Positions 19,466 through 27,857 of a DNA stretch of 64,000 nt are shown piece after piece (position 1 is the first letter of the stretch; each line of letters begins with the position of its first letter). The notes below the pieces were generated by a model. That model saw only the letters and a program-made list of their open reading frames with translations, was not told the origin of the DNA and ran no database searches. Origin of the DNA: Andalucia godoyi (lineage: Eukaryota > Discoba > Jakobea > Jakobida > Andaluciidae). The translations under genes were made by a program, and so were the position numbers. Location: the NCBI GenBank assembly GCA_009859145.1, contig VRVR01000044.1, positions 1-64,000 on the forward strand. The letters are read 5' to 3'.

Positions 19466-19915
19466 TCATCCGCAACAACTATTTATTATCAGAACAAAGC
19501 CAGTATTCAGCGAATTACACTTGCTGTTTGATGTGGTTGCATGCCCCTCATTCTCCCTCGGCGAACCAGTAACAATCGCTCGTTCCGGTGCAACCCCAAA
19601 GATTTCAGAAAATGTTGAGATCGGACTGCATGTTCCCTCCAACAGAAACGGGCGTTTTTCACCGGGATCGGTAGCGATAGCATGGAGAGCGTGAAGCGTA
19701 AGCAGGAGCAGCAAGAAAAACAGGGCGAACACATTCATATGTGCGGAAAGTTGGAAATGCTCCTGCAGAAGCCAGAATGTGATAAAGTACATCCAAATGA
19801 AAGTGGCCAGAGCCAAATAAGCCTGGCAGTCACTTCTGGCTTTGAGCATCTGATTCGATCTGCAATCCAAAGACATGATTACGAACAGTAATCGTTTCAA
19901 GAATACCGGATTCAT
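19466..19915 (-). pseudogene. N-terminal piece of a DHHC-type palmitoyltransferase-like membrane protein
   Basis: A 149-residue frame from an ATG at 19915. Two hydrophobic spans (residues ~33-52 and ~62-80) are followed at once by Thr-Asp-Pro-Gly-Glu, the TDPG motif that sits after the second span of DHHC palmitoyltransferases. The cysteine-rich DHHC catalytic domain that should follow is absent in this frame and is not found downstream on the strand as far as 19140. It is either a truncated pseudogene or a short two-span membrane protein with a chance motif. Confidence 0.4.
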
Positions 19916-20585
19916 CAGTACTTGTCCATTTTGGTCCGTGTTGGCTATTTTTCATTCTGGAGGATGTGGGATGCCTCGGCATCTGCTCAGGGAACTGGAG
20001 AACTCTCGTTGCAAATTGGATCAAAAATTCTTGCCCGGTTACCGGCCTCATCTTTGGACGGTAATTTGTAAGGAAGACCAATCACGAACCTCATGGAACA
20101 TTGGTTTCAGCAGGCAAAAATGCTTCGCTGTGCTTGATGATCCAAATCCAACGCGCAATCCCATGGAAATTGGAGATATCTGCACTTTAGTAATCGATCC
20201 TCTGTACAAAGACTCGTCTGTGCTTTTTGGTGGTAGGGAGAGGTTCAGTGCAATGATTTTGACTCGTCCGTCAAATTTGCTGGAGGAAATCAAGACGACG
20301 CTGCAGACTAGCGAAGGTTTGTTTGCAGCCATTGCGTTCGCTTCTCCATTTCTCGAAACGGTGCGACGGCAGCATCTTGGATTGGGACATCCTGCAGACC
20401 TGGATAACGCATTGAATTCCGTCGGAGAGGATGCTGTTGACCTTCGAGCATTAAATACAGTTGAATCTGTGGCTTGTTCGGGGGTGTCTTGGTCTTTGTG
20501 TGGACTGCTATTCAACAACAACACTCATTGCTTAACAGTAGTTCGTGTTATATTTGGGGGGAAAGAAGCACCTTTTCGTTTATGA
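19875..20585 (+). CDS. Hypothetical protein, weakly supported
   Basis: A 236-residue ATG frame that overlaps, head to head by about 40 bases, the preceding minus-strand fragment. The segment from about residue 95 to 200 has balanced composition and plausible helices, while the ends look random. An antisense frame of 158 codons covers much of the same interval. No family is recognised, and the first ATG may not be the true start. Confidence 0.3.
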   Translation: MITNSNRFKNTGFISTCPFWSVLAIFHSGGCGMPRHLLRELENSRCKLDQKFLPGYRPHLWTVICKEDQSRTSWNIGFSRQKCFAVLDDPNPTRNPMEIGDICTLVIDPLYKDSSVLFGGRERFSAMILTRPSNLLEEIKTTLQTSEGLFAAIAFASPFLETVRRQHLGLGHPADLDNALNSVGEDAVDLRALNTVESVACSGVSWSLCGLLFNNNTHCLTVVRVIFGGKEAPFRL

Positions 20586-20999
20586 CAGCAGCATAGGAAC
20601 AGTCGGCGAGCAAAGGTGGAGAATCGTCTCTGGAGATGTGGGAATGTTTATGCGTCTGACATTCGGACTGCGTTATCGACCGGTGTGTGCAGTGTTTTCA
20701 AGGACTGACTGAGCACTTCGAAGCAGACTGCAGCTTATCAGCCAACTTTAGCTTGGCTGTCGTGGGAGGACAGATATACAGCGCACTCCAGAGCACGACA
20801 TCAATTGCTTTCGGGCTAATGAGAAAAAGCGCCCAAAAAAAACTGTCGGTTTTTTTTCGGGCTCACGCACCCCCTACATATACACTTGAATACCGGTACA
20901 TGCTTCCCCCATGCCTTTCTCGTCACAGAAGAATGCACCGGAAAGACTCTTTTACATAAAACCGATCGACGATCGACACGGGTACTCTCATCGGGACTC
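20586..20999. other. Gene-free interval with a GATCGAC motif
   Basis: No gene seen. The 23-bp motif at 20963-20985 resembles that at 444-466. The stretch at 20825-20860 is A/T-homopolymer-rich. Confidence 0.45.
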
Positions 21000-22280
21000 T
21001 CACTCCTGAGAATCCGTGTAAGTGAAGAACACCTTGTCAGTCGAAAAAACGCCTTCCATGTTGGACACTTGTACGAGTGCCTGACCGGCCACCGGGCTCT
21101 TGGGAACCGTACAGAAAATGATGGACGAAGACGAAAAGATGCAAGGGGAAGCGATCGCTCCGCCCCACAAGCTCGACGCACCCGGACGAAAATTGCTACC
21201 AGAAACAACAACGGTCTGTTGACCAGAGTTCCTGGACCCGGAACTGGGGCTGATACTGTTGACGGCTGGGGGAGGCAACGAAGGGGGTACTGGGTTCACA
21301 ACAACGATGTTCTGCATGAACGAGGAAGGGACCGCGGTCCAGAACAATGGATCGGCAGTTCCATTCGTCGAAAGACGCAAGAAGCAAGTTCCTTGGACAT
21401 TGTTGACAAACACATCACCAGAAACGTACATGTGGCTGTCTTGTGTCGAAAACTGCATCGAAAACAGGTTCCATATTGCTGTTCCGCCGCAGATTTTCAG
21501 CGATCCACCCGTTACAGCAAGTCGATTCGTAACTTCTCCCGAAGCAATGCTCACGACAATAATATGGGGACTGCCGATGAGGAAGAACGAGTCCTCCGAG
21601 GACGTCATCATAGTGTTCACTGCGAAACCATCATAATAGCATCCATATTCGCGAATCGATCGCGTTGCAATGCTCATGGAGCGGATGCACAAGCCGCGTT
21701 GAAATGGGATCGAGTCATTGATATTTCCGAAAAATACAGACTGGGAATTCACATCCCAAGCGTCGAACTGGAATGGCAGTGACGGGTAAAACAGCGTGAT
21801 GGCGTGAGAAGCAGGATCGACTGTCGAAAGCGATTGGGTTGGGGTGTCAAAGAAGAGAATGCTTCCATCCGACAGGAGCTTCATCTGGGCAATCTGCGTC
21901 TTCGAAGGGAGCTGGATGTACTCGTATCCACATCCATTGGTGCCCATAGGGTTGTCTCCGGAAACGGGGTTGCCGGACCGATCCGATGCATAAATGATGT
22001 TGGGGAACGAATACGAGTTCCAGTAAAATCGCTCCAGTTTCGGATCATACGCCAAGTTGGATGGCCAGCACGTCGACAGCGACTGCACAATCACTTCGGA
22101 GCAATTGTTGATTTTACCAAGGACAAACGGATTGTTCCATGTGCATCCTTTGATTCCACCGGAGCCGAACGGCAGATAGTACACATCGGCCGGTGCTGCA
22201 GACTCGATGATGCCCACTGCACTGCCTGCAAGTAGCAATAGAATACAGATTCCTGCAATTAGCGCAAGGGGATTCGGCAT
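21000..22280 (-). CDS. Secreted propeller-like protein with C-terminal IPT/TIG domain
   Basis: A 426-residue protein from an ATG at 22280. Residues 1-23 form a strong signal peptide (Leu/Ile-rich, ending Ala-Val-Gly). Residues ~30-330 contain repeated short strands with Asp/Gly turns and scattered cysteines, the pattern of an NHL/YVTN-like beta-propeller. A Pro-rich hinge at ~330-342 leads to residues ~343-424, an immunoglobulin-like IPT/TIG domain (Pro-x-x-Gly-Ser ... Val-x-Gly-Ser-Asn-Phe ... Val-Gln-Val-Ser-Asn). No membrane span follows, so it is probably released or wall-associated. Propeller-TIG combinations are common in extracellular binding proteins of protists and amoebae. Confidence 0.75.
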   Translation of the reverse strand: MPNPLALIAGICILLLLAGSAVGIIESAAPADVYYLPFGSGGIKGCTWNNPFVLGKINNCSEVIVQSLSTCWPSNLAYDPKLERFYWNSYSFPNIIYASDRSGNPVSGDNPMGTNGCGYEYIQLPSKTQIAQMKLLSDGSILFFDTPTQSLSTVDPASHAITLFYPSLPFQFDAWDVNSQSVFFGNINDSIPFQRGLCIRSMSIATRSIREYGCYYDGFAVNTMMTSSEDSFFLIGSPHIIVVSIASGEVTNRLAVTGGSLKICGGTAIWNLFSMQFSTQDSHMYVSGDVFVNNVQGTCFLRLSTNGTADPLFWTAVPSSFMQNIVVVNPVPPSLPPPAVNSISPSSGSRNSGQQTVVVSGSNFRPGASSLWGGAIASPCIFSSSSIIFCTVPKSPVAGQALVQVSNMEGVFSTDKVFFTYTDSQE

Positions 22281-22642
22281 GTGTGCAGCACAGTTTTTTT
22301 AAGTGTTTTTTTGGGGGGGTTTTTTGTATCGTCCTTCACACGAAAAATTCACAGCGAGGCAAGAATTCCCGCAGAAGTCTGCTTCCCAGACAAGCATTTG
22401 AGCCCAATGGAAGGCTCGGCACATCCAAAGCTTTCCGACACTATCGGGAGAATTCGCCATTTTCGGGATTTGTTTTCTCACCATTCGGGAGGTTGCTGCA
22501 TCATGTGAAGCAAGACGCATGCACCAGAACTCCCCGCCATAACTTTTGCCACGTCCTATCCCGAAGCGCATTCTTTTTTCCATGCTCTCCATTTGAGAAC
22601 CGCAACCCCTTTTTTTGGTTTGCTGCTGGTCTTGGGTAAGCA
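22281..22642. other. Divergent intergenic region
   Basis: 362 bp separating the divergent starts of the secreted propeller and the Nudix gene. It has T and G homopolymers at 22297-22326 and no specific element. Confidence 0.45.
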
Positions 22643-23437
22643 ATGATTCCACGACCTGCAAAATCCTTGTGGCGTCCGCTTCTGTCGATGGATCACGGCC
22701 ATCTTCGAGCGTTGCTGCCGTCCGTCGACTTTTCACGACCGCCTTCGTCTCTTTCGGGACCCGAGGACAACCGCGATATGTCCGCATTCCGCCACTCTGC
22801 GATCTCCCTTCTTGCTGTGGTTCCTTCTCCACTTGCTTCTGCTTCTGCTTCTGCTTCTGCTTCTGCTTCTGCTTCTGCTTCTGCTTCTGCTTCTGCTTCT
22901 TCTCTGAGCGATGATCAGCGAGTTGAAACAGGCATTCCGCATATTCTGATGATTAAGCGAACACTCCGAGGAGTCCACGGCGGCCAGATTGCATTTCCCG
23001 GTGGTATCCAAGATGCCGGTGAGACGTTGGAAACGACGGCCCGAAGGGAGCTTTTTGAAGAACTGGGGATTTCACAGGAGATTTATCTCAATCAAATGCC
23101 TGTGTTTTCGACGGTTGCATCGTCAACATTTTGCACCCCGTTTGTCGGGACCCTGGACAGTTTTTTGCGGCAGGACGAGGATCTGGTGCTGAGCGTGAAC
23201 GAGGTGGACAAGGTCCTAGTGATCCCCATTCCGCAACTTGTCGAAGAGCATGCATTCGATCCCGCTGGCAAAATTGTCCTGAATCGGACCACGGGCCAAA
23301 CGTGGACAGGACCTCTATTCAAGCTCAACGGATATCGCATTTGGGGATTATCTGGCAGAATCTTGCTCTCCTTTCTGGACTCCGTAGCCACGCACGTGCA
23401 CACTGTTGGAGGATTGCGGTCCCATGCAAGCCGGTAG
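22643..23437 (+). CDS. Nudix hydrolase of the coenzyme A pyrophosphatase type
   Basis: A 264-residue protein. The Nudix box is perfect: Gly, five residues, Glu, seven residues, Arg-Glu-Leu-Phe-Glu-Glu-Leu-Gly, at about residues 120-142. It is preceded by Gly-Gln-Ile-Ala-Phe-Pro-Gly-Gly, the signature of the NUDT7/NUDT8/PCD1/NudL group that cleaves CoA and acyl-CoA into 4'-phosphopantetheine and 3',5'-ADP. The first ~90 residues are an extra, basic/Ser-rich leader with a Ser-Ala dipeptide repeat encoded by a hexanucleotide microsatellite. An inner ATG at residue 46 could also be used. The leader could be an organelle-targeting sequence; no C-terminal SKL-type peroxisomal signal is present (the end is His-Ala-Ser-Arg). 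The stop lies 56 bp from the stop of the convergent aminopeptidase gene. Confidence 0.88.
   Translation: MIPRPAKSLWRPLLSMDHGHLRALLPSVDFSRPPSSLSGPEDNRDMSAFRHSAISLLAVVPSPLASASASASASASASASASASASSLSDDQRVETGIPHILMIKRTLRGVHGGQIAFPGGIQDAGETLETTARRELFEELGISQEIYLNQMPVFSTVASSTFCTPFVGTLDSFLRQDEDLVLSVNEVDKVLVIPIPQLVEEHAFDPAGKIVLNRTTGQTWTGPLFKLNGYRIWGLSGRILLSFLDSVATHVHTVGGLRSHASR
22835..22898 (+). repeat. (TTCTGC)n hexanucleotide microsatellite in coding sequence
   Basis: About ten units coding alternating Ser-Ala in the leader of the Nudix protein. Unit loss or gain keeps the frame. Confidence 0.95.
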
Positions 23438-23493
23438 GGAAGCCCCCCCCCCCCCCTCTTCTCCCTCAGAAGGTTCTGCTGCGTGCATGTGGT

Positions 23494-24522
23494 TTAGGCC
23501 GATGCTCCAGCTGTGGCAGACGTTGTGAGAATCTCTGCGCCGTGCTCGGTAATGAGAATGGTGTGTTCAAACTGGGCAGACAGACCTCCGTCTAGGGTAG
23601 CTGCGGTCCATCCATCGGACCATATCTTCTCCCTTGGGCTGCCTGTGGTGAGAATCGGCTCAATGGTGAAGACCATGCCCGGCCGCATTTCGCTGCCCCC
23701 GACCACATCTGCACCATACCGGTTTGCGTGGTGGAAGATATACGGAGGTCCATGGAAGTGTGTGCCAATGCCATGGCCAGCAAAGATCGTCGCAATGCGG
23801 TACCTGCGATTTATAAACTTGTCGATCGTCTGACCAATCAAGTAAAACGGCTTCCCAGGCCCACTCGCCTTGATTGCTTCCGCCAGAGAATTTCTGCATG
23901 TCTCCACCAAGTCCTTTGCCGAATCCGATACTTGACCAACGCAGACAGTCGTTGATGTGTCGCCATGCACTCCTTCTCGGTACACTGTAATGTCCAGGTT
24001 GACAATGTCACCTTCTTGCAACGGTCTGGAATCCGGGATCCCGTGACACAAGACTTCGTTCACGGATGTGCACAGGCTCTTCGGGAAGCCCTTGTAGTTG
24101 AGTGGCGAAGGATACGCGTTTCCTTTGATGATAAAATCATGGACCATTGCATCGATATAATCTGTGGTGACTCCAACTTGCGCGATGGTCGCCGCGTAGT
24201 CTCGAACCAGTGCCGCGAATTCACACGTTCGGCGCATCGCTGCGATTTGCTCCGCAGATTTGATCTCAATTCGCGAAGGTGGCTCCGGCACTTTTCCGTT
24301 CTCGACGTACGGAGGACGCGGAATATGCAGCGGAACGCTCCGTCGAGGAGACACAATTCCAGGTCGGACCGGCGTCCGAATACGCGTCTCCAGTGCTTCA
24401 GCAGCATTTGCGCTTGGCGAGAGGCTCCTCAGCACTGGACGACGACTTCCGGGACGAGACGCAAATCTCCGAACTCCCACAGCAAATGACGTCATCATGT
24501 TGGACTTTTGGTGTACCATCAT
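23494..24522 (-). CDS. Methionine aminopeptidase type 1, probably mitochondrial
   Basis: A 342-residue protein that removes the initiator methionine. All five metal ligands of the pita-bread fold are visible: Asp in Leu-Asp-Ile-Thr-Val, Asp in Gly-Asp-Thr-Ser-Thr, His in Gly-His-Gly-Ile-Gly, Glu in Ile-Glu-Pro-Ile and Glu in Phe-Glu-His-Thr. The substrate-binding His lies in Cys-His-Gly-Ile-Pro. The type 2 insert and the N-terminal zinc fingers of cytosolic MetAP1 are absent. The first ~75 residues are Arg/Ser-rich with no acidic patch, like a mitochondrial presequence (MAP1D-type). Met codons exist at 24522, 24519, 24498 and 24495; the 24498 or 24495 start gives the cleaner presequence. It is head-to-head with the F-box gene. 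Confidence 0.92.
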   Translation of the reverse strand: MMVHQKSNMMTSFAVGVRRFASRPGSRRPVLRSLSPSANAAEALETRIRTPVRPGIVSPRRSVPLHIPRPPYVENGKVPEPPSRIEIKSAEQIAAMRRTCEFAALVRDYAATIAQVGVTTDYIDAMVHDFIIKGNAYPSPLNYKGFPKSLCTSVNEVLCHGIPDSRPLQEGDIVNLDITVYREGVHGDTSTTVCVGQVSDSAKDLVETCRNSLAEAIKASGPGKPFYLIGQTIDKFINRRYRIATIFAGHGIGTHFHGPPYIFHHANRYGADVVGGSEMRPGMVFTIEPILTTGSPREKIWSDGWTAATLDGGLSAQFEHTILITEHGAEILTTSATAGASA

Positions 24523-24854
24523 TGCAATCTGTACACTTTCGATCCCTTCCTCCCAGTTTAACCACCATGAACCTATTCATTCGGAGACGGGGCGGAAATA
24601 TGTACTTGAGAGAGGCGAAATTCCCAAAACGACGACGGGACTCACTACAGCTGAAAATGAGTCACTGTCCCTCGTATTTGACCGAATGCGAGTTGAAGCC
24701 CCCCGCGTCTCGTCTATTTTTGGTGGTGCTCAGCGAGACAGCGATCATCGTCTGTTTGTTGTTGTTGTTGTTGTTTTTAATTAGCAAACCATATGTAACA
24801 CAAACAAAAGCAAGCGAACGAGACGAACAAGGCGAAGAAGAAGAAGAACGCAGA
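24523..24854. promoter_or_regulatory. Intergenic region between divergent MetAP and F-box/WD40 genes
   Basis: 332 bp between divergent starts. An open frame runs in from inside the MetAP gene (from 24279) toward the F-box gene, but it lacks coding character and begins at a non-ATG codon. A (gtt)n run lies at 24759-24778. Confidence 0.4.
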
Positions 24855-26612
24855 ATGTCGTCGAGTAAGGAGGAAATTGCAACGTTTTGTGAGATCACAT
24901 CGTGTCGCGATTCTGATCAGGCATTCGCGATCCTGGAGTCTTTTGACGGAGACCTCGAAGCTGCGATTGCCTACTACTTCGACAACGAAAAAGCCATCAG
25001 CAAGGCTGGGAAACCGAAATTGAAGCGCGGAGGTCTCGTCAGCGGCGGCGGCGGGGAACATGACTCTGTCTTGTTTGCACAAACAGAATTGGCAGAGATG
25101 AATTTGATTCTTCCGTCACGATCGATTGGTATGATGGATTTGATGCCCTTTGTTTTGGTTCAGCGCGTGATATCCTTTCTGAAGGTGCGTGACTTTGCTC
25201 GGTTTTGCGCAACTGCAAAGCATTATCAAACATTGATCCACGACCCTGCTATGTGGGAGAAGTTTTACTGGCGGTTGTGCGCTCCTTCCAGCAGGCTGTT
25301 TTGGAACTTCACCGAACAGGAGTGTCCGCACGAGCTGCCCGAGGGCCTTCACGCAGGGGATGTGCGCTCGATGTGCATGCGATTTCTTAACGAAAGCAAC
25401 GGATGGCTGTCCTCTCGCCCGGCAAAGGTTACTGCATTGTTTGAGTATGCGAACAAGGGGCCTGCTGATCTGCGAGACGAATCGACCAAAAAGTCCAAAT
25501 CGCCATACAAGGCCGACGAAAGCGAGCGCATCACTGCGCTTCATGCAAGAGGAATGTGGTGCGCTTACGCAAGTCGTGCGCATAAGATGTCGATCCGGGA
25601 CACGCGAAATGGAAAGCTGATCCGTGTGGGCGACACCGCACACGCCGAGATCTCAGCGCTGGAGTTTACGCAATATCAGTCCCCGAATGCATCTGCTGGG
25701 AGTGTCATCTTGATGGGGGGATCAAAGGATGGATCCGTGATGTTTTGGGATTTGCAAAATGCAAAGGACCCCTTGGTGGATTCGCAAATGCACACAAGAC
25801 CGGTCCACGCCATAAAGTGCGGCCGGCAATGGGGAGTATCAGGTGGAGTGGATGGTGCGGTTTTTGGATACTATCTTCCAGGGCTCATTGGTTCGCAGGA
25901 GCCTCCCAACAATTCTTTTTGGCGCTTTGCAGAAAATGTCGGGTCCGTGGAGTCGATCCTGCTGGATACGGAAGAGTCGTTTGTCGTGGTTGGTGGTACA
26001 GACCGATCTCTATCGGTGTTTCCATTTCCGCACGTCGTTGATGGTCGGTTAGTGCCCAGCCCTTTGGAGCAGCAGCTTCCGCAGACGCTCGTCGGTCATA
26101 CGGCAAGTGTCGTGGACATGTGCTGGGTGAGAGGTTCTCGGATCATGGCATCGTGCGCCAAGGACCACTCCGCACGTGTTTGGGACCTGTCCACCGGCCA
26201 GTGCATGGCGCTTTTTGACCGACACGCGAACATGGTGAATAAGGTTCGCTCTGTCGATTCAATCAAGCTGTTTACTGCGTGCGAAGACAAGCTTGTCAGA
26301 CGATTCGATATCGAGTATGCTCAGTTGGAAGCAAAGTATGCATGTGGCAACTTTGGTCCTGCAATGATGGAGGTCGACCGCATGCGAATTGTGACTGCAA
26401 GCACTAGGGAACCTTTTCTGCACATTTTCGATCCTCGATCCGAAAAGCGAGCCGGATACCTGTTCCCCAACGCTGCCCTGACGCTTGGCACCCGTGCAGA
26501 CGGTCAGCCACTCGGAAATGTAAGTGAGATGCGCATTTTGGATGACACACGACTGCTCGTTGGGCACAAGGATGGTGCGGTCTACTTGTATGACTTCCGA
26601 AGGATGACCTGA
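24855..26612 (+). CDS. UBA-like/F-box/WD40 protein, candidate SCF substrate receptor
   Basis: A 585-residue protein. The start is the ATG at 24855 because it opens directly into a UBA-like domain (residues 5-48, with Ala-x-x-x-Leu-Glu-Ser-Phe-Asp-Gly-Asp-Leu-Glu-Ala-Ala-Ile), as in p47/FAF1-type proteins that bind ubiquitin. An F-box follows at ~94-142 (Leu-Met-Pro-Phe ... Val-Ile-Ser-Phe-Leu-Lys-Val-Arg-Asp ... Trp-Glu-Lys-Phe-Tyr). Residues ~220-585 hold WD40 repeats; the clearest ends Ala-Arg-Val-Trp-Asp-Leu at ~445-450. It is probably a cytosolic/nuclear adaptor of a Skp1-cullin ubiquitin ligase. The UBA plus F-box plus WD40 order is uncommon. Confidence 0.85.
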   Translation: MSSSKEEIATFCEITSCRDSDQAFAILESFDGDLEAAIAYYFDNEKAISKAGKPKLKRGGLVSGGGGEHDSVLFAQTELAEMNLILPSRSIGMMDLMPFVLVQRVISFLKVRDFARFCATAKHYQTLIHDPAMWEKFYWRLCAPSSRLFWNFTEQECPHELPEGLHAGDVRSMCMRFLNESNGWLSSRPAKVTALFEYANKGPADLRDESTKKSKSPYKADESERITALHARGMWCAYASRAHKMSIRDTRNGKLIRVGDTAHAEISALEFTQYQSPNASAGSVILMGGSKDGSVMFWDLQNAKDPLVDSQMHTRPVHAIKCGRQWGVSGGVDGAVFGYYLPGLIGSQEPPNNSFWRFAENVGSVESILLDTEESFVVVGGTDRSLSVFPFPHVVDGRLVPSPLEQQLPQTLVGHTASVVDMCWVRGSRIMASCAKDHSARVWDLSTGQCMALFDRHANMVNKVRSVDSIKLFTACEDKLVRRFDIEYAQLEAKYACGNFGPAMMEVDRMRIVTASTREPFLHIFDPRSEKRAGYLFPNAALTLGTRADGQPLGNVSEMRILDDTRLLVGHKDGAVYLYDFRRMT

Positions 26613-26642
26613 GCGATTTCCGTCTCTTTCTCTCTCCCTCCT

Positions 26643-26661
26643 TCACACACACACACACACA
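26643..26661 (+). repeat. (AC)n microsatellite
   Basis: About nine dinucleotide units in the 3' region of the F-box/WD40 gene. Confidence 0.9.
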
Positions 26662-26786
26662 GCGCCACAAAAAGAAATAATATTGTAAAAACCTGTTGAT
26701 AATAATTCTTCAGTTTAACAAGCAAGAAGTTCTGAAAGATACGCGGAGGCGAGAAATGACATCCGCACAGGAAAGAATGGGCAACT

Positions 26787-27455
26787 TCACTGTGCCGATC
26801 GAGACTGATCCACGTCATGACGTAGTGCAGCAAGCGTGACTTCGCTCAGTGCGGTGGAATGCGCGTATTTTGGATGCTCAATCGTGATCATCTGCTTTGC
26901 GTCTTTGAACAGCGAATTCAGAGCTTGTTCCGAGAATGTAAACTTCAAAAAATGGACCGCCGAAGTCTTGCCGTCCGGTGTTGTGCGTTCCTCGTTCAGC
27001 GGCGATGCTTGCACCCTGTTTCCATCCCCAAAGTCCCAGAAAACGTGATTCTCAATATGGCCATATTCACGCAGCTTCTTTGCGCGCACAACTGGATTGT
27101 CAATTTCGATAAGAAGACATCCAGACAATGAAGATCCGTCCGGAACCAGGGGGCCGTACGATTCACACTCTTCTGCAAATTGTTTTTCATTGCCCTTTTC
27201 CACGTGAACCATTTCGTGTGCCTGGATCCACATCGTGTCGTAATTTTCGAAACAGAAAGAAACATGCGGACCAATCAAAAGTCGACGCTCAGATCGGAGC
27301 TTCCGCAGCAATGGCAAAACATCCGTCTTTCGAATCGGCGCATACTTCTCCATGCCGATGTAATCCCCTGGACTCAGTGTCCTCCTGTTCAACGCGCGGA
27401 CCTCAAACGTCCCAAATGCACGATTCCACACACAACCCCGCAGCATCATCGTCAT
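26787..27455 (-). CDS. DUF3501 family protein, probably mitochondrial
   Basis: A 222-residue protein matching the bacterial DUF3501 family along its length: a basic helix ending Arg-Arg-Leu-Leu-Ile-Gly-Pro, a Phe-Glu-Asn-x-Asp-Thr-x-x-x-Gln-x-x-Glu-Met motif (here Trp-Ile-Gln-Ala-His-Glu-Met), a Ser-Leu-Ser-Gly-Cys-Leu-Leu-Ile-Glu-Ile strand, the Ser-Ala-Val-His-Phe-Leu-Lys-Phe motif and an Asp/Glu-His-Pro-x-Tyr near the end. In bacteria the gene commonly sits next to rubrerythrin and an Fe-S oxidoreductase, hinting at oxidative-stress or redox work; the biochemistry is not known to me. The first ~25 residues are Arg-rich without acids, suggesting mitochondrial import. It is divergent from the mitochondrial OSCP gene. 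Confidence 0.78.
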   Translation of the reverse strand: MTMMLRGCVWNRAFGTFEVRALNRRTLSPGDYIGMEKYAPIRKTDVLPLLRKLRSERRLLIGPHVSFCFENYDTMWIQAHEMVHVEKGNEKQFAEECESYGPLVPDGSSLSGCLLIEIDNPVVRAKKLREYGHIENHVFWDFGDGNRVQASPLNEERTTPDGKTSAVHFLKFTFSEQALNSLFKDAKQMITIEHPKYAHSTALSEVTLAALRHDVDQSRSAQ

Positions 27456-27857
27456 TACACTGTTATATAAATGTCATTCAGAAGCAATCACAAACACAAG
27501 CACAAGCAGCAAGGTCGAATTGGTTTTTCACTGTCATCGAAAATGGACGCGCCTCAAGTTCCCCAATCATCATCAACGGGTAAAGCAAAATTCCCCTTGT
27601 TTTCCGGTGCAAACAACAACCCTAGCTGCTGCGTGTGGTGCAAAACACAAAGCCTCCTTTCTCGACGAAACCGGTGGGATTTAATTGCGCAGCTTCATCT
27701 CCTCGTTGTTTGGGTTGTATTTCTTTCTTATTTGTTTGGTTGGTTGATTGTTGTGGTTTTTTTATATATATATTATTTTTTTTGGCGATTCTTTTCGTTT
27801 TGTGATCCAATTGCTGCATTTTGGTCTCTTTGCTGTGCGCGCGGATTGTTATCAAGT
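27456..27857. promoter_or_regulatory. Intergenic region between divergent DUF3501 and OSCP genes
   Basis: 402 bp. An open frame from 27471 joins the OSCP frame, but its translation (Trp/Phe/Leu-rich, no presequence) looks non-coding. T-rich just before the OSCP ATG, with an AT run at 27760-27782. Confidence 0.4.

Noticed and set aside
24279-24854. 192-codon upstream extension of the F-box/WD40 gene
   Set aside because: It overlaps the conserved MetAP gene in antisense, starts at a non-ATG codon and reads as random sequence; the ATG at 24855 opens the UBA-like domain.
27471-27857. 129-codon upstream extension of OSCP
   Set aside because: It would bury the mitochondrial presequence inside the protein; the ATG at 27858 gives a normal family length.
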